Source of the DNA: Jeotgalibacillus aurantiacus
Lineage (GTDB): Bacteria > Bacillota > Bacilli > Bacillales > Jeotgalibacillaceae
DNA: 64,000 nt
Direction of reading: 5' to 3'
Assembly: GCF_020595125.1 (NCBI RefSeq)
Contig: NZ_JACNMS010000001.1
Coordinates: 930,001 to 994,000 of the forward strand
This document shows, piece by piece, positions 25,911-36,486 of this stretch. Within the stretch, counting starts at the first letter, position 1. Each line of letters starts with the position of its first letter. Both the position numbers and the translations under genes were made by a program. The notes under the pieces are model-generated. The model was not told the origin of the DNA. It did not search any database and saw nothing but the letters and a program-made list of their open reading frames with translations.

Positions 25911-27275
25911 TCACGCACCAGGCGGCATATTCGGGTCGTCGAGACGCCGCTCGAGGTTGACGAATTTGTTGTATTCCTTGATAAAGGCAAGGGAAACGGT
26001 GCCGACCGGGCCGTTACGCTGTTTGGCGATGATGATTTCGATCGTGTTCTGGTTTTCACTTTCTTTATCGTAATAGTCATCACGGTACAGGAAGGCGACG
26101 ATGTCGGCATCCTGCTCGATACTTCCTGATTCACGAAGATCGGACATCATTGGACGCTTGTCCTGACGTGATTCTACACCACGGGACAGCTGTGACAGGG
26201 CAATGAGTGGTACTTCAAGCTCACGTGCGAGTCCTTTTAGGGAACGGGAGATTTCAGAAACCTCCTGCTGCCGGTTCTCACCCGGCTTGCCGGTTCCGTG
26301 AATCAGCTGCATGTAGTCAATTAAAATCATGCCGAGACCGTGCTCCTGCTTGAGGCGGCGGCATTTGGCACGGATATCCTGCACGCGGACACCCGGCGTA
26401 TCATCAATATAGATGCCGGCATTAGAGAGGCTTCCCATCGCCATCGTCAGCTTGCGCCAGTCTTCATCGGTGAGGGCACCGGTACGCAGGTTTTGTGCGT
26501 TAATATTGCCTTCTGCGCAGAGCATACGCATGACGAGCTGCTCTGCTCCCATCTCAAGACTGAAGATCGCGACGTTTTCACCTGTTTTGGTCGCCACATT
26601 TTGCGCAATGTTCAGGGCAAAGGCGGTCTTACCTACTGATGGACGGGCGGCCACGATGATCAGGTCGTTGCGCTGGAACCCGGCAGTCATGCGGTCGAGC
26701 TCATTAAAGCCGGTCGCAATCCCTGTGATGTCGCCTTTTGTGCTGTTGAGCATCTCGATATTATCGTACGTGCGGACAAGAACGTCCTTCATGCTGTGGA
26801 AGGCGGACGTATTTTTACGGTTGGCGACTTCCATGATGTTACGTTCCGCTTCAGCTAAAAGGGTTTCCACTTCATCCTCGCGGGCATAGCCGTCCTGGGC
26901 GATCGTGGTCGCGGTGCGGATCAGGCGGCGAAGAAGCGCTTTTTCTTCTACGATATGCGCGTAGTACTCGACGTTGGCGGCTGTCGGAACAAAGCCTGCA
27001 AGGTCGGTCAGATAAGAGATACCGCCAACATCCTCAAGCTCCTTCATCGCAGACAGTTCTTCCGTTACCGTGACCAGGTCAATCGCTTTTCCGCGGTCGC
27101 TCAGGCGCACCATGACTTCGAAGATTCGCTGGTGGGCGCTCCGGTAAAAGTCTTCCGGCATTAAAATTTCCTGTGCAGAAATGAGTGACTGCGGCTCAAG
27201 GAATATTGCACCGAGTACAGCCATTTCCGCTTCTATATTCTGGGGCGGCATACGATCCGCAAACTGTTCATTCAA
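25911..27275 (-). CDS. dnaC: Replicative DNA helicase (DnaB family; DnaC in B. subtilis)
   Basis: 454 residues; hexameric helicase that unwinds the fork and recruits primase. N-terminal helicase-loader domain (1-150) begins with RMPPQNIEAEMAVLGAI; the RecA-like ATPase has Walker A ARPSVGKTAFA (210-220), Walker B LILIDYMQ-type segment near 310 and RGVESR near 366. The start is a TTG (27275) eight bases after GGGAGGG; a nearby ATG is out of frame. It lies 130 bp after rplI on the same strand, with a terminator between, as in the B. subtilis rplI-dnaC-purA order. Confidence 0.97.
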   Translation of the reverse strand: MNEQFADRMPPQNIEAEMAVLGAIFLEPQSLISAQEILMPEDFYRSAHQRIFEVMVRLSDRGKAIDLVTVTEELSAMKELEDVGGISYLTDLAGFVPTAANVEYYAHIVEEKALLRRLIRTATTIAQDGYAREDEVETLLAEAERNIMEVANRKNTSAFHSMKDVLVRTYDNIEMLNSTKGDITGIATGFNELDRMTAGFQRNDLIIVAARPSVGKTAFALNIAQNVATKTGENVAIFSLEMGAEQLVMRMLCAEGNINAQNLRTGALTDEDWRKLTMAMGSLSNAGIYIDDTPGVRVQDIRAKCRRLKQEHGLGMILIDYMQLIHGTGKPGENRQQEVSEISRSLKGLARELEVPLIALSQLSRGVESRQDKRPMMSDLRESGSIEQDADIVAFLYRDDYYDKESENQNTIEIIIAKQRNGPVGTVSLAFIKEYNKFVNLERRLDDPNMPPGA

Positions 27276-27304
27276 AGCTGGATCCCTCCCGAAAGATTTT
27301 GATC

Positions 27305-27342
27305 GAAAAAAAATGTGATCTCAAATGATCACATTTTTTTAA
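27305..27342 (-). terminator. Intrinsic terminator between rplI and dnaC
   Basis: AAAAAAATGTGATC, 6-nt loop, GATCACATTTTTTT, symmetric A/T runs. It would attenuate read-through from yybS-gdpP-rplI into dnaC. Confidence 0.88.
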
Positions 27343-27408
27343 GTATAGCACGAAATCGGTTCGCCGTTTGCTTAAAAATATTGGGTGAATCCGATTTCCG
27401 GTCAGGTT

Positions 27409-27855
27409 TTATTCTTTTGTTACGTGCACTTTAAGCGTTGCTGTCACTTCGTTGTGCAGCTTGACTGGCACGTTTGTGTAGCCAAGTGAACGAATAGCAT
27501 CGTCCATTTCGATTTTGCGCTTATCGACTTTAATGTTGTGGCGCTTTTTCAGTTCTTCAGCGATTTGCTTGGACGTGATGGAGCCGAACAGGCGGCCGCC
27601 TTCTCCGGATTTTGCTTTCAGTTCAACCGTCAGGGCTTCCACTGTTTCCTTCAGCTTTTTCGCTTCTTCAAGCTCCTGCTGTGCCTCTTTTTCCTGCTTT
27701 TTCTTCTGCGCGCTTACCTGGCTCAGGTTCGCATTGTTGGCTTCAACAGCCAGGTTATTTTTCAGGAGAAAGTTGTGTGCGTAGCCGTCTGCTACATTTT
27801 TCACTTCGCCTTTTTTACCTTTACCTTTAACATCTTTTAAGAAAATAACTTTCAT
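27409..27855 (-). CDS. rplI: 50S ribosomal protein L9
   Basis: 148 residues, standard length. N-terminal globular domain begins [32 protein letters not shown]-like sequence, then a long charged connecting helix (about 40-75, Lys/Glu/Gln-rich) and the C-terminal rRNA-binding domain ([14 protein letters not shown]). Start follows GGAGGAACGGAAGAATC and overlaps the gdpP stop by ATGA, so it is translationally coupled to gdpP as in other bacilli. Confidence 0.98.
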   Translation of the reverse strand: MKVIFLKDVKGKGKKGEVKNVADGYAHNFLLKNNLAVEANNANLSQVSAQKKKQEKEAQQELEEAKKLKETVEALTVELKAKSGEGGRLFGSITSKQIAEELKKRHNIKVDKRKIEMDDAIRSLGYTNVPVKLHNEVTATLKVHVTKE

Positions 27856-29831
27856 GATTCTTCCGTTCCTCCTTCGATGTGTTCATTGATCGCCTGTTTG
27901 AGCTGTTCGACAGCCTCATCAATGCTGATCCCTTTCAGCTGTGTGGCGGCATTTGTTAAGTGTCCGCCTCCATTGAGCTTTTCCATGATCAGCTGGACAT
28001 TGACGGTGCCGAGTGAACGGGCACTGATGCCGACTACATCCTCATCCCTGAATGCCACAACAAAGGACGCCGCTACATCCTCCATGGATAAAAGCGTATC
28101 TGCTGCCTGTGCGATGATGACAGGATCATGAATCCGGTCATCTTCACCAAACGCAATCGCCATTCCGTGTTTATAAAACGTTACGGTTTCCACTAAACGT
28201 GCGCGTTCTACATACGTGGTGACATCCTCACGCAGGAATTGCTGCACTAAAATCGTATCAGCACCAAGCGTTCTGAGGTATGAAGCCGCATCAAATGTTC
28301 GCGATCCGGTTCTCATCGTAAAACTTTTTGTATCCACTATTATACCAGCAAGGAGTGCCGTTGCTTCAAGCATTGTGATTTTTTCGTGTTTTGGCTGATA
28401 ATCCAAAAGCTCTGTCACGAGTTCAGCTGTTGAGGAAGCGTATGGCTCCATATAGACGAGCAGCGGATTTTCAATAAACTCCTCGCCTCTCCGGTGATGG
28501 TCAATGACAACGACTTTTTCAGCCTTATTTAATAAACGTTCATCAATCACAAGACTCGGTTTATGCGTATCCACAACGACTAACAGCGTATCCTCTGTCA
28601 CCATCTCCATCGCTTCTTCCGGTGTGATGATATGGGAATATAAGTCAGGTTTCGTTTTAATCTCTTCGACGAGACGTGTCACGCCGCTGTCGATTTCAGA
28701 AAAATCGAGCGCCACAAAGCCTTCCCGCTGATTCATCTGAGCAATTTTCCGGATGCCGATCGCCGCTCCGACTGCATCCATATCCGGGCGTTTATGGCCC
28801 ATGACAATCACTTTATCACTGCGGATGATCAGTTCACGCAGCGCATGGGAAATCACGCGTGCGCGGACACGGGTCCGCTTTTCGATCGGGTTGGTTTTCC
28901 CGCCGAAAAACTTTACTTTACCGTTTGCCTGATTAATGACAACCTGGTCACCACCGCGGCCCAGGGCAAGATCAAGGCTCGACTGCGCCTGCTGACCAAG
29001 TTCAGGTAGGGTTTCCGCTCCGGAGCCCACACCAATACTGAGCGTCAGCGGGACATTCTGTTTTGCCGTCGTCTCGCGGATCGTATCTAAAATCGTGAAT
29101 TTTTCCTGCTCCAGATCACGTAAAATGCGTTCATTCATCACAGCTAAAAAGCGGTCTGATGAAATTCTTTTTACATAAATCTCGTGCTGGTTCGCCCATT
29201 GATTTAACAGGGTTGTGACCACACTATTAATATTACTGCGGGCGGAATCATCCATGCCCTGTGTCAGCTCATCGTAGTTATCGAGGAAAATGACAGACAG
29301 CACAGTGCGATCCGCTTCGTACTGCTCCTCCACCTCTGACTGTTCCGTCACATCAAAGAAGTACAGCAGTTTTTCTTCCTGACGGTGAACGACTCTGAAA
29401 ATTCGTCCCTGCCAGGATACGGTTTCCTCTGAGCTGCCGTCCTTTTTAATGACCGGCACAAGTACATCCGCTACATCGTAAAGCGAACGGCCAATCATCG
29501 GTCCATCTTCAATAAAAGCGGACAAATAAGGGTTCGACCACTCCACAAAGAAATCATCGTTATAAAGAAGAATTCCAACCGGCATCTCCATCAGCGCTTC
29601 TTCCCCTACTCTTTTGACCCGGTAGGAAAGGGTGGATATATACTGCTCTGTATCAAGAAAAAACCGCTTTTCGTATACAAAAGCGAACCACAAAAAAGGA
29701 GCAGCCACTGCTGCCGCAAAGAATGCGATGATCCAGTTATAGATGGCAAGGCCTGCAAGAATCAGGGCGAGAATCACCGTCACGCCGATCAGCAGTCTGC
29801 GCAAAACCCGGTGTTGAAAATAAGTTGGCAT
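27852..29831 (-). CDS. gdpP: Cyclic-di-AMP phosphodiesterase GdpP (YybT)
   Basis: 659 residues, the same length as the B. subtilis protein. Two membrane helices (about 12-52), a PAS-like sensory domain (about 80-150), a degenerate GGDEF domain (about 170-300) and a catalytic DHH/DHHA1 module with [12 protein letters not shown] (near 345) and VIDHHRRGE (near 418). It hydrolyses c-di-AMP to pApA, affecting potassium balance and wall stress. The start MPTYFQ is chosen for GGGAGCTGAAAGC before the ATG; an upstream in-frame ATG overlaps that site. Part of yybS-gdpP-rplI. Confidence 0.96.
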   Translation of the reverse strand: MPTYFQHRVLRRLLIGVTVILALILAGLAIYNWIIAFFAAAVAAPFLWFAFVYEKRFFLDTEQYISTLSYRVKRVGEEALMEMPVGILLYNDDFFVEWSNPYLSAFIEDGPMIGRSLYDVADVLVPVIKKDGSSEETVSWQGRIFRVVHRQEEKLLYFFDVTEQSEVEEQYEADRTVLSVIFLDNYDELTQGMDDSARSNINSVVTTLLNQWANQHEIYVKRISSDRFLAVMNERILRDLEQEKFTILDTIRETTAKQNVPLTLSIGVGSGAETLPELGQQAQSSLDLALGRGGDQVVINQANGKVKFFGGKTNPIEKRTRVRARVISHALRELIIRSDKVIVMGHKRPDMDAVGAAIGIRKIAQMNQREGFVALDFSEIDSGVTRLVEEIKTKPDLYSHIITPEEAMEMVTEDTLLVVVDTHKPSLVIDERLLNKAEKVVVIDHHRRGEEFIENPLLVYMEPYASSTAELVTELLDYQPKHEKITMLEATALLAGIIVDTKSFTMRTGSRTFDAASYLRTLGADTILVQQFLREDVTTYVERARLVETVTFYKHGMAIAFGEDDRIHDPVIIAQAADTLLSMEDVAASFVVAFRDEDVVGISARSLGTVNVQLIMEKLNGGGHLTNAATQLKGISIDEAVEQLKQAINEHIEGGTEES

Positions 29832-29914
29832 GCTTTCAGCTCCCAAAACGGTTGAACCGTTTGCATTCTGTATAAATTATCTTATCTGATATCAGTGTAA
29901 AAGGTTACCTGATA

Positions 29915-30847
29915 TCACTTTCCGGACATTCGCTTTCGTAAATCAAAGCCTAAGTCTATTATACCTAAAATGCGGGTTAATGGATTGATTAATATTCCCA
30001 GAATCGTCACAAGAACCATAAGCCCTTTACTCCAGTTTTTATGATGCCCGTAAAACTGGATAAACGACAGCCCCTGCAAAATCATCAGCAATTCAAGCGC
30101 AATCTGCAGGTTGATAATCGCATAAGCAAACATCGTCCCTTCCTCCGGCGCACCGATCAATGCTGTTAATAGCACAATGAGGTAATACCAGATCACGCTT
30201 TTCGGCAAAGTCAGCTCGCGAAACGGAGTAAAAACCGGCACATCAACCTTCAGTCTCTTCGCGATTGGAAAGTTAACGGCGATCGTAATCCACATTAAAA
30301 CAGCGACACTGAAGACAAGCAGCGTCGGCAGCAGGAGCTCGATCATCATCATGTTCTGTGACCAGACTTCCTGCACCTGCTCCGTGTCTACCCCGGCATT
30401 ATTGAACATCGTCACAGACTGATTAAATGATTCTGTCATGATCGTAAAAAACTCTTCAATCACGTTGATCTCAAACACGACAATAGAGATCGCATACTGC
30501 ACAACAACATTCACTAAAAAGACCAGTGATGAAATGAGCAAAATCGTTAATTTGCTTTTTTTCTGCTGAACCATCCAGCCCATCGCGATCCCGGTCGTTC
30601 CATAGGCAACCGCTGCCGGAATCGAGAAAATCCCTCCAATAATTGCAGACACACCAATTGCCGCACCAACCATGATCAGTGATGCATTTATTGAATATTT
30701 AGCACTATAAATTAAAAACGGCAATATTAAAAAGAACGCCGTAATGATCGAAATCACCGGCACATAAACGGTTATGAGTAACAGTACAGCAAAAAACGCT
30801 GTCAGAATCGCACCTTCAGTTAGCCTCAATGTAGACTGTCTATCCAT
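29915..30847 (-). CDS. YybS-family DUF2232 membrane protein
   Basis: 310 residues with about eight hydrophobic helices and a short basic C-terminus (LRKRMSGK). The DUF2232 family resembles ECF-transporter S components and predicted permeases; its substrate is unknown. Start ATG preceded by GAGGGTGAACAA. It is first in the yybS-gdpP-rplI group, 83 bp upstream of gdpP. Two copies of the palindrome TGATATCA (29887 and 29910) sit at its 3' end, the second overlapping the stop codon. Confidence 0.88.
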   Translation of the reverse strand: MDRQSTLRLTEGAILTAFFAVLLLITVYVPVISIITAFFLILPFLIYSAKYSINASLIMVGAAIGVSAIIGGIFSIPAAVAYGTTGIAMGWMVQQKKSKLTILLISSLVFLVNVVVQYAISIVVFEINVIEEFFTIMTESFNQSVTMFNNAGVDTEQVQEVWSQNMMMIELLLPTLLVFSVAVLMWITIAVNFPIAKRLKVDVPVFTPFRELTLPKSVIWYYLIVLLTALIGAPEEGTMFAYAIINLQIALELLMILQGLSFIQFYGHHKNWSKGLMVLVTILGILINPLTRILGIIDLGFDLRKRMSGK

Positions 30848-31048
30848 TTGTTCACCCTCTATTTAAATTCCGGTCCATGAAAATTGGTTCATGTACATTC
30901 TATCCGTCTAACGGTCTCCATTCAACCCGCACCCATCCCGAATTGAATTTTCCTGCCAGTTTCCGTTCACGTTTTTGTGTTATTTCGATTTCAAAAAGAT
31001 TTTTGCACCTGACCCGCTGCCTTAAAGCGCGACCCGGAATCAACCGAA

Positions 31049-31090
31049 AAAAGCCGGAACCGCTCTTAAAAGAGCAGCCCCGGCTTCACA
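31049..31090 (-). terminator. Intrinsic terminator after the chemoreceptor gene
   Basis: Two-part stem on the minus strand: AAGCCGGGG and CCGGCTT closing an inner GCTCT/AGAGC hairpin, followed by TTTTT. It starts about 10 bp past the stop codon. Confidence 0.85.
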
Positions 31091-31098
31091 AACATTTG

Positions 31099-33129
31099 TT
31101 AATTCAATTCACTTTTATCTTCCGCGAGCTGAAAACGATTCACAGCCTGCAGGAGATCGTCACTTAATTCACTTAAGCGTTCTGCTGATTCTGTCACTGT
31201 CTGGATCGCGCGCACCTGCTCATCCGTTGACGCAGCAACCTGCTGACAGGAAGCGGCCGTTTCCTCAGACATCGCAGCCATTTCCTGAATAACACGCGTC
31301 ACGACTTCCTTGCTTGAAGAGACATCTTCGATTTCACGGTACACAGCAAGAATGGATGTCTCCATTGTGCTCATAAAGTCAGACATACGCATAAAGATTT
31401 CATTCGTTTTCTCCACAACCTCAGACTGGCTGTCGAAGGTTTCTTTCGTGCGTCCCATTTCTGACACGGCACGCTTGGAGCTGTCCTGAATGTCTACGAT
31501 CGTCTGCTTTACTTCATCAGTGGCACGTACAGACTGTTCAGCAAGCTTACGGACTTCATCCGCTACAACAGCAAATCCTTTCCCATGCTCTCCCGCACGC
31601 GCCGCTTCAATAGAAGCATTCAGTGCCAGAAGATTCGTCTGGGATGAAATGTCTGTAATTGTCGACATCACGCTTTCGATCGTCTGAACCTTCTGCTCAA
31701 GGTCTTGAATGACACTTTCCATAGACAGAATAAAGCCTGCAGAGGATTCGTGATAATCTTTTAGCTGTTTCATCTGATTAAGACCATTCTGATTGACTTC
31801 CCCTGCTTCACTCGCCACTTCAGACATTTGTCTCGACTGCTCTGAAATCGTATTAATCTGATCACTCAGACGTGAAGACTGGCGGTTTGCTTCATCTGCT
31901 TCCTCAGCGGACTGGGTCGCACCGTCTGCAATGTCACTGACCGCACTTGCTACCTGCTCACTGGACGCATTCGTTTCCTCTGCTACAGCACTCAAGCCTT
32001 CTGCAGAACCACGCACTTCATCAACAGATGTTTTAACCATTGAAATGATGTCATTCATATGATCAACCATCAGATTAAACTGATGGGACAGATCCCCGAT
32101 TTCATCCTTGGAGTTTACATCTGATTTGACACTCAGATCCCCATTGGCCACCTGACGCACCGCTTCATTTAAACGCACAATCGGTTTTGAGAAACGCCCT
32201 GCCACAATCGACATAATGACCGCTGCGACAATCAGTGTTGCTACGCCAATCACAATTAACAGCAGTAAAATAGACTGTGATTCAGCAGCGATATCACTCT
32301 GTTCAAACGCTACCCCAACCTTCCAGCCTGTGTTGGCAGAGGTCGAATAAACGAGCAGCTTATCTGAGCCTTCTAACGTGTACTCAATTGAACCGGTTCC
32401 ATCCTGGTCACTATAGACGTCCTGAATAAAGTCATAATCCATCAGGCTTTCGCTTTCAAGCGTTGGATGCACCAGTGCAATCCCCTGTGAGGATAATACA
32501 AATGGAAAGCCGCCATAGCCGATCTGAGCCTCACCAAGCTTTGATGTTAAATCCCCAAGCTTGACGTCTACCCCGACAACCCCAATCACCTGTCCGCCGC
32601 TCTGGATGCCTTTAGAGGCTGTAATGACGTATTCACCTGTTGCTTCATCAATATAAGGCTCACTCCATAAAATCTCGTCAGGCGCAGCTGCTGAATTGAT
32701 GTACCAGTCACGCGTGGTTGCATCAAAATCAGCAGGCAGGTCTACAAATGGCGAGATAAGAAGCGATCCATTATCTGCCGCAACATAAATAGAGGATGGA
32801 TCAGAATAGATCCCCAGGTACTCTTCCAATAATGATTCCAGCTCACCAGGTGATGCCGCATCCCCGTCCTCTAAGGAAGACTCAACGTATTCAATCGCCG
32901 TTGTGGTCGATGCTACCTGTTCAATACTTCGTCCATACTGATCTAAAAACGTTTCTACTGTATTATTCAATTCTCCTGCGATTCCTTCAGCCTGAGAGAG
33001 AACATTATTCTCTGTCCGATCGTGAAGCTGCCACCCTGTTAAACCGAGTAACACAACAAATGACGCAATTAAAACGACAGAAGTTGTCAAAATCAGCTTC
33101 ATCCGGATTGATTGTAACTGCTTTTTCAT
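31099..33129 (-). CDS. Methyl-accepting chemotaxis protein with dCache sensor domain
   Basis: 676 residues: TM1 (about 12-34), extracellular double-Cache domain (about 40-290, with [14 protein letters not shown] and DWYINSA-type segments common in amino-acid sensors), TM2 (about 294-316), HAMP (about 317-370) and a long coiled-coil signalling domain (400-676) with the hairpin tip around [20 protein letters not shown] / [17 protein letters not shown]. It signals to CheA/CheW and shows that the organism is probably motile. The start MKKQLQ is set by GAGGTGAAAAGG. A single gene in a region that in B. subtilis holds other genes; ligand not predictable. Confidence 0.93.
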   Translation of the reverse strand: MKKQLQSIRMKLILTTSVVLIASFVVLLGLTGWQLHDRTENNVLSQAEGIAGELNNTVETFLDQYGRSIEQVASTTTAIEYVESSLEDGDAASPGELESLLEEYLGIYSDPSSIYVAADNGSLLISPFVDLPADFDATTRDWYINSAAAPDEILWSEPYIDEATGEYVITASKGIQSGGQVIGVVGVDVKLGDLTSKLGEAQIGYGGFPFVLSSQGIALVHPTLESESLMDYDFIQDVYSDQDGTGSIEYTLEGSDKLLVYSTSANTGWKVGVAFEQSDIAAESQSILLLLIVIGVATLIVAAVIMSIVAGRFSKPIVRLNEAVRQVANGDLSVKSDVNSKDEIGDLSHQFNLMVDHMNDIISMVKTSVDEVRGSAEGLSAVAEETNASSEQVASAVSDIADGATQSAEEADEANRQSSRLSDQINTISEQSRQMSEVASEAGEVNQNGLNQMKQLKDYHESSAGFILSMESVIQDLEQKVQTIESVMSTITDISSQTNLLALNASIEAARAGEHGKGFAVVADEVRKLAEQSVRATDEVKQTIVDIQDSSKRAVSEMGRTKETFDSQSEVVEKTNEIFMRMSDFMSTMETSILAVYREIEDVSSSKEVVTRVIQEMAAMSEETAASCQQVAASTDEQVRAIQTVTESAERLSELSDDLLQAVNRFQLAEDKSELN

Positions 33130-33354
33130 CCTTTTCACCTCATGCTGTCTGTAATCAGTCCACACTTAAAGTAGTTAGTAAGTCATGACTGTCTATTACA
33201 TACATCGGATCATACCGGATTTTTTAAAGGGTTAATTTAAGTTTTTTATAGTTCTATATGCTTATTTAATAAAAACTTTTTATATAAAAAGAAATGATAA
33301 CTGAAACTTAAACCTGTTTTGCAATAAAAATTGGTTTTTTTCGAGAAAGGTGTC

Positions 33355-33383
33355 TTTACATGACGTTTTATGTCGCATAAAGT
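33355..33383 (+). promoter_or_regulatory. Probable promoter of the sigma-region-2 gene
   Basis: TTTACA (33355-33360), 17-bp spacer, TAAAGT (33378-33383), 28 bp before the AGGAGG. The remaining gap to the chemoreceptor gene is AT-rich with nothing recognised. Confidence 0.5.
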
Positions 33384-33424
33384 AGGGAAATTTCAGAGTA
33401 CGTAATAAAAAGGAGGGTTCATTC

Positions 33425-33688
33425 ATTCGACATCATGACCATGTTCTATTTGCAGAGCTATCTGCCGGTAATCAGGATGCACTAAGCCAGCTTTATGATC
33501 GATATGTTGCTCTGCTGTGGAAGGTTGTCTATGGGAAAACGAAGGATCCCGCTTTGACAGAAGAAGTGATTCAATGTGTATTCAAGAAGCTTTGGCAAGA
33601 TCCAAAGTCTTTTACATATGATCGATTTTTAGCGAAAGAGTTAATCAGGCAGTGTATGGAGGAAATTGAAGGGGTAAAAGTGTCATGA
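33425..33688 (+). CDS. Small sigma-70 region 2-like protein with apparent ATT start
   Basis: 87 residues from an ATT codon placed 8 nt after a perfect AGGAGG (33411-33416). No ATG, GTG or TTG exists in frame near the 5' end after an upstream stop. The product resembles region 2 of ECF/alternative sigma factors: LFAELSAGNQDALSQLYDRY, then DPALTEEVIQCVFKKLW, and it stops where region 3/4 would begin. It could be a core-binding half of a two-part sigma factor (compare the co-sigma RsoA of B. subtilis, about 79 residues), a regulator, or the decayed N-terminus of a former sigma gene that has lost its start. Promoter, ribosome-binding site, intact frame and a terminator argue for a living gene. 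Confidence 0.55.
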   Translation: MRHHDHVLFAELSAGNQDALSQLYDRYVALLWKVVYGKTKDPALTEEVIQCVFKKLWQDPKSFTYDRFLAKELIRQCMEEIEGVKVS

Positions 33689-33772
33689 AACGCGTCTCCC
33701 CCTTTCCTTTGTCTAGCTGCGGCCGCGAAAAGAGAGGGGTATTCTTGCACGGTTCATATATAATACAACAAT

Positions 33773-33810
33773 AAAAAAGACTGACTCAGCGAAGAGTCAG
33801 TCCTTTTTTA
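33773..33810. terminator. Bidirectional terminator between the sigma-region-2 gene and rpsR
   Basis: AAAAAAGACTGACTC, 6-nt loop, GAGTCAGTC then CTTTTTTA. It serves rpsR leftward and the small sigma-like gene rightward. A partial repeat-like segment (GCTGCGGCCGCGAAAAGAGAGG) precedes it. Confidence 0.88.
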
Positions 33811-34047
33811 TTATTCACCAGATACGAATGGTAGTAATGCCATTGTACGTGAACGTTTGATTGCGATTGTTAACATACGCTGATACTTAGCGCTTGTTCC
33901 AGTCACACGACGTGGAAGAATTTTTCCACGCTCTGAGATAAACTTTCTTAGTAGATCTACGTCTTTATAATCGATGTGTGTAATACCGTTTGAAGTAAAG
34001 TAGCACACCTTTTTACGACGACGACCGCCTCTGCGTCCTCCTGCCAT
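33811..34047 (-). CDS. rpsR: 30S ribosomal protein S18
   Basis: 78 residues, standard size, with the basic start [17 protein letters not shown] and the conserved [24 protein letters not shown] core. Start preceded by GGAGGGGAATCCC. Binds S6 on the 30S platform; last gene of rpsF-ssb-rpsR, ending at a strong terminator. Confidence 0.98.
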   Translation of the reverse strand: MAGGRRGGRRRKKVCYFTSNGITHIDYKDVDLLRKFISERGKILPRRVTGTSAKYQRMLTIAIKRSRTMALLPFVSGE

Positions 34048-34091
34048 GGGATTCCCCTCCTTCTTTTTTAGATTTTATAATAAGTTACACC

Positions 34092-34601
34092 TTAGAATGG
34101 CAGATCATCATCTGAAATGTCGATCTGCTGACCGTCATTTGAGAATGGGTCCTTGTCCACTCTTGTGTAGTTCTGGTTATTCTGGTTGCTCTGATTGTCG
34201 CGCGGCTGCTGACCGAAGTTATTGTTATCCTGATAACCCTGGTTGCTTCCATATCCTCCGCCGGATTGACCGCCGGAAGCATTTTTCGGCTCAAGGAACT
34301 GCACGCTTTCAGCAACAACTTCTGTTACGTATACGCGTTTTCCTTCCTGGTTATCATAGCTTCGTGTCTGAATCCGTCCGTCAACGCCTGCAAGACTGCC
34401 TTTTTTGAGGAAGTTTGCCACGTTTTCGGCTGGTCGGCGCCATACGACACAGTTGATGAAGTCCGCTTCACGGTCACCCTGCTGATTCGTGAAAGCACGA
34501 TTAACAGCAAGTGTGAACGTGGCTACCGCGGCACCACTTGGCGTATAACGCAGATCCGGATCCTTGGTTAACCGACCGACTAATACGACTCGATTCATCA
34601 T
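34092..34601 (-). CDS. ssb: Single-stranded DNA-binding protein SsbA
   Basis: 169 residues: OB fold (1-105) starting [22 protein letters not shown], a Gly/Gln/Asn-rich flexible linker, and the acidic tip DISDDDLPF that recruits repair and replication proteins. Two adjacent ATG codons are possible; the first has AAAGGAG nine bases upstream. It sits between rpsF and rpsR, as in all bacilli. Confidence 0.98.
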   Translation of the reverse strand: MMNRVVLVGRLTKDPDLRYTPSGAAVATFTLAVNRAFTNQQGDREADFINCVVWRRPAENVANFLKKGSLAGVDGRIQTRSYDNQEGKRVYVTEVVAESVQFLEPKNASGGQSGGGYGSNQGYQDNNNFGQQPRDNQSNQNNQNYTRVDKDPFSNDGQQIDISDDDLPF

Positions 34602-34677
34602 CAGAACCAGCTCCTTTGTCTTTGCATCAGCCGGCTTACACCTGCTGTTGCATTGGGTACTGCTCTATCGGTAAAAA

Positions 34678-34968
34678 TTACTTTTCGTCTTCACGGATTG
34701 TCATGTGGCGGACGATATCTTCGCTGATTTTAGCCAGACGATCGAATTCGTTGATAGCCTCAGAACCTGAGTTCAACTTCACGATCTGGTAGAAACCTTC
34801 GCGATAATCGTTGATTTCGTAAGCGAAACGACGCTTACCCCACTCTTTTGACTCGATGATCTCCGCTCCGTTTGTCGTAAGGATGTTTTCGAAACGCTCA
34901 GTTACAGCTTTCTTCTGATCCTCATCAACGTCTGGACGGACAATGTACATGATTTCGTACTTTCTCAT
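34678..34968 (-). CDS. rpsF: 30S ribosomal protein S6
   Basis: 96 residues, expected length, beginning [18 protein letters not shown] and containing [17 protein letters not shown]. Start preceded by AAGGAGGTGAATACCG. First gene of rpsF-ssb-rpsR; its leader carries a candidate S6:S18 binding structure, which implies feedback control by the S6-S18 complex. Confidence 0.98.
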   Translation of the reverse strand: MRKYEIMYIVRPDVDEDQKKAVTERFENILTTNGAEIIESKEWGKRRFAYEINDYREGFYQIVKLNSGSEAINEFDRLAKISEDIVRHMTIREDEK

Positions 34969-34986
34969 CGGTATTCACCTCCTTAT

Positions 34987-35017
34987 GGTCTATGCGGCCT
35001 TCTGCTTCCAGAAGACA
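34987..35017 (-). promoter_or_regulatory. Candidate S6:S18 ribosomal-protein leader structure
   Basis: Minus strand: GTCT (35016-35013) pairs with AGAC (34991-34988), closing an inner hairpin TTCT-GGAAGC-AGAA and an asymmetric bulge containing GGCCGCAT. A hairpin with a bulged CCG that mimics the rRNA site is the described form of the S6:S18 leader motif. It lies 19 bp before the rpsF start codon, just upstream of the ribosome-binding site. Confidence 0.65.
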
Positions 35018-35135
35018 AGAAGTAATAACTCTATCTATTACTCACAAGGTAAAAGTATATCATAGTTGGTTTGGTTGTACAAGGTGGTGTTTGATGTTTG
35101 TCCAAAGTTTTGGAAAACGTGTCTTTCTATAATGA

Positions 35136-35182
35136 AAAAGACCGGAATCACTCATTACTGAGCTTATTCCAGTCTCTTTATT
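35136..35182 (-). terminator. Intrinsic terminator after ychF
   Basis: AAAGACCGGAAT pairs with ATTCCAGTCTCTTT around a loop of about 17 nt, with A runs to its left giving a T-rich tail on the minus strand; about 36 bp beyond the ychF stop. Confidence 0.72.
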
Positions 35183-35217
35183 TAGTCGGTGAGCTCCACA
35201 CACCTCTTCTAAATGTA

Positions 35218-36318
35218 TTACACGTTAAAACGGAAGTGAATGACATCTCCGTCTTTTACGATATATTCTTTTCCTTCAAGACGAACTTTTCCGGCTTCTT
35301 TAGCTGGTGTCATACCGCCTGATCCGATCAGGTCATCATAAGATACCGTTTCTGCACGGATGAACCCGCGCTCGAAGTCAGTGTGGATGATTCCTGCACA
35401 CTGAGGCGCCTTCATGCCGTGGCGGAATGTCCATGCACGTACTTCCTGAACGCCTGCTGTGAAGTATGTCGCAAGACCAAGAAGGTTATACGTTGCGCGG
35501 ATCAGCTGATCAAGGCCTGACTCTTCAATGCCAAGCTCCTGCAGGAACATTGCTTTTTCCTCATCGTCAAGCTCAGCGATTTCTTCTTCGATCTTTGCAC
35601 AAACGACGATCACCTCTGCATTATCATCAGCAGCAAACTCCTGTACACGCTTTACATATTCGTTGTTTGAAGGATCTGCGATTTCATCTTCAGCTACATT
35701 CGCTGCATAAAGCATCGGTTTACTTGTGAGAAGATGCATACCTTTTGCAATTTTCGCCTGTTCTTCTGAAAGTTCAACCGTACGGGCAGCCTGGTTGTTT
35801 TCAAGTGCTTCTTTGATTTTTTCAAGTACCGCCATTTCAGCTACGGCTTCTTTATCCTTCTGTTTCGCCATCTTGCCGACGCGGCCGATGCGTTTATCAA
35901 CGGCTTCAAGGTCTGCTAAAATCAGCTCAAGATTGATGACTTCAATATCATCAATCGGATCCACTTTTCCGGAAACGTGTGTAATGTTGTCATCAGCGAA
36001 GCAGCGGACAACCTGAACGATCGCGTCCACTTCACGGATGTGTGAAAGGAACTTGTTTCCTAGTCCTTCACCCTTACTTGCACCTTTAACGATCCCGGCA
36101 ATATCGGTAAATTCAAATGCTGTTGGAACTGTTTTTTTCGGCTGTACAAGCTCAGTCAGCTTATTTAAACGCGGGTCCGGTACTTCTACGATGCCCACGT
36201 TTGGATCAATCGTACAGAACGGGTAGTTGGCGGATTCTGCACCCGCTTTTGTTATTGCATTAAATAAAGTAGATTTCCCTACGTTCGGAAGACCTACAAT
36301 TCCTGCTGTTAATGCCAT
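35218..36318 (-). CDS. ychF: Redox-sensitive GTPase/ATPase YchF (YyaF)
   Basis: 366 residues, Obg-related P-loop protein. G1 motif GLPNVGKST (9-17), G3 [10 protein letters not shown] near 67-76, a helical insertion (about 130-200) and a C-terminal TGS domain ending [17 protein letters not shown]. Family members prefer ATP and associate with the ribosome. The ATG at 36318 with GGAGTGAATAAA is used; an upstream in-frame ATG adds seven residues not seen in the family. Followed by its own terminator before rpsF. Confidence 0.97.
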   Translation of the reverse strand: MALTAGIVGLPNVGKSTLFNAITKAGAESANYPFCTIDPNVGIVEVPDPRLNKLTELVQPKKTVPTAFEFTDIAGIVKGASKGEGLGNKFLSHIREVDAIVQVVRCFADDNITHVSGKVDPIDDIEVINLELILADLEAVDKRIGRVGKMAKQKDKEAVAEMAVLEKIKEALENNQAARTVELSEEQAKIAKGMHLLTSKPMLYAANVAEDEIADPSNNEYVKRVQEFAADDNAEVIVVCAKIEEEIAELDDEEKAMFLQELGIEESGLDQLIRATYNLLGLATYFTAGVQEVRAWTFRHGMKAPQCAGIIHTDFERGFIRAETVSYDDLIGSGGMTPAKEAGKVRLEGKEYIVKDGDVIHFRFNV

Positions 36319-36486
36319 TTTATTCACTCCATATCTCAAACATTTTCATGTGACGTGTCAACTTCAAACCTCACATAATTATAAAGATTCCGCGCGCTAA
36401 ATACAAGAGTACCTGTTTTAATGGTTTGTATGTGGGGGAGGTTGGTGAGTGTGAGTTGGAGGTCTGGGTAAAAAAGCGTGGGATGG

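Noticed and set aside
25493-26134. Reading frames with repeated LTNLGAKLTN-type peptides between purA and dnaC
   Set aside because: They follow the 174-175 bp and 21-bp repeats, begin and end in repeat DNA and one runs antisense into dnaC.
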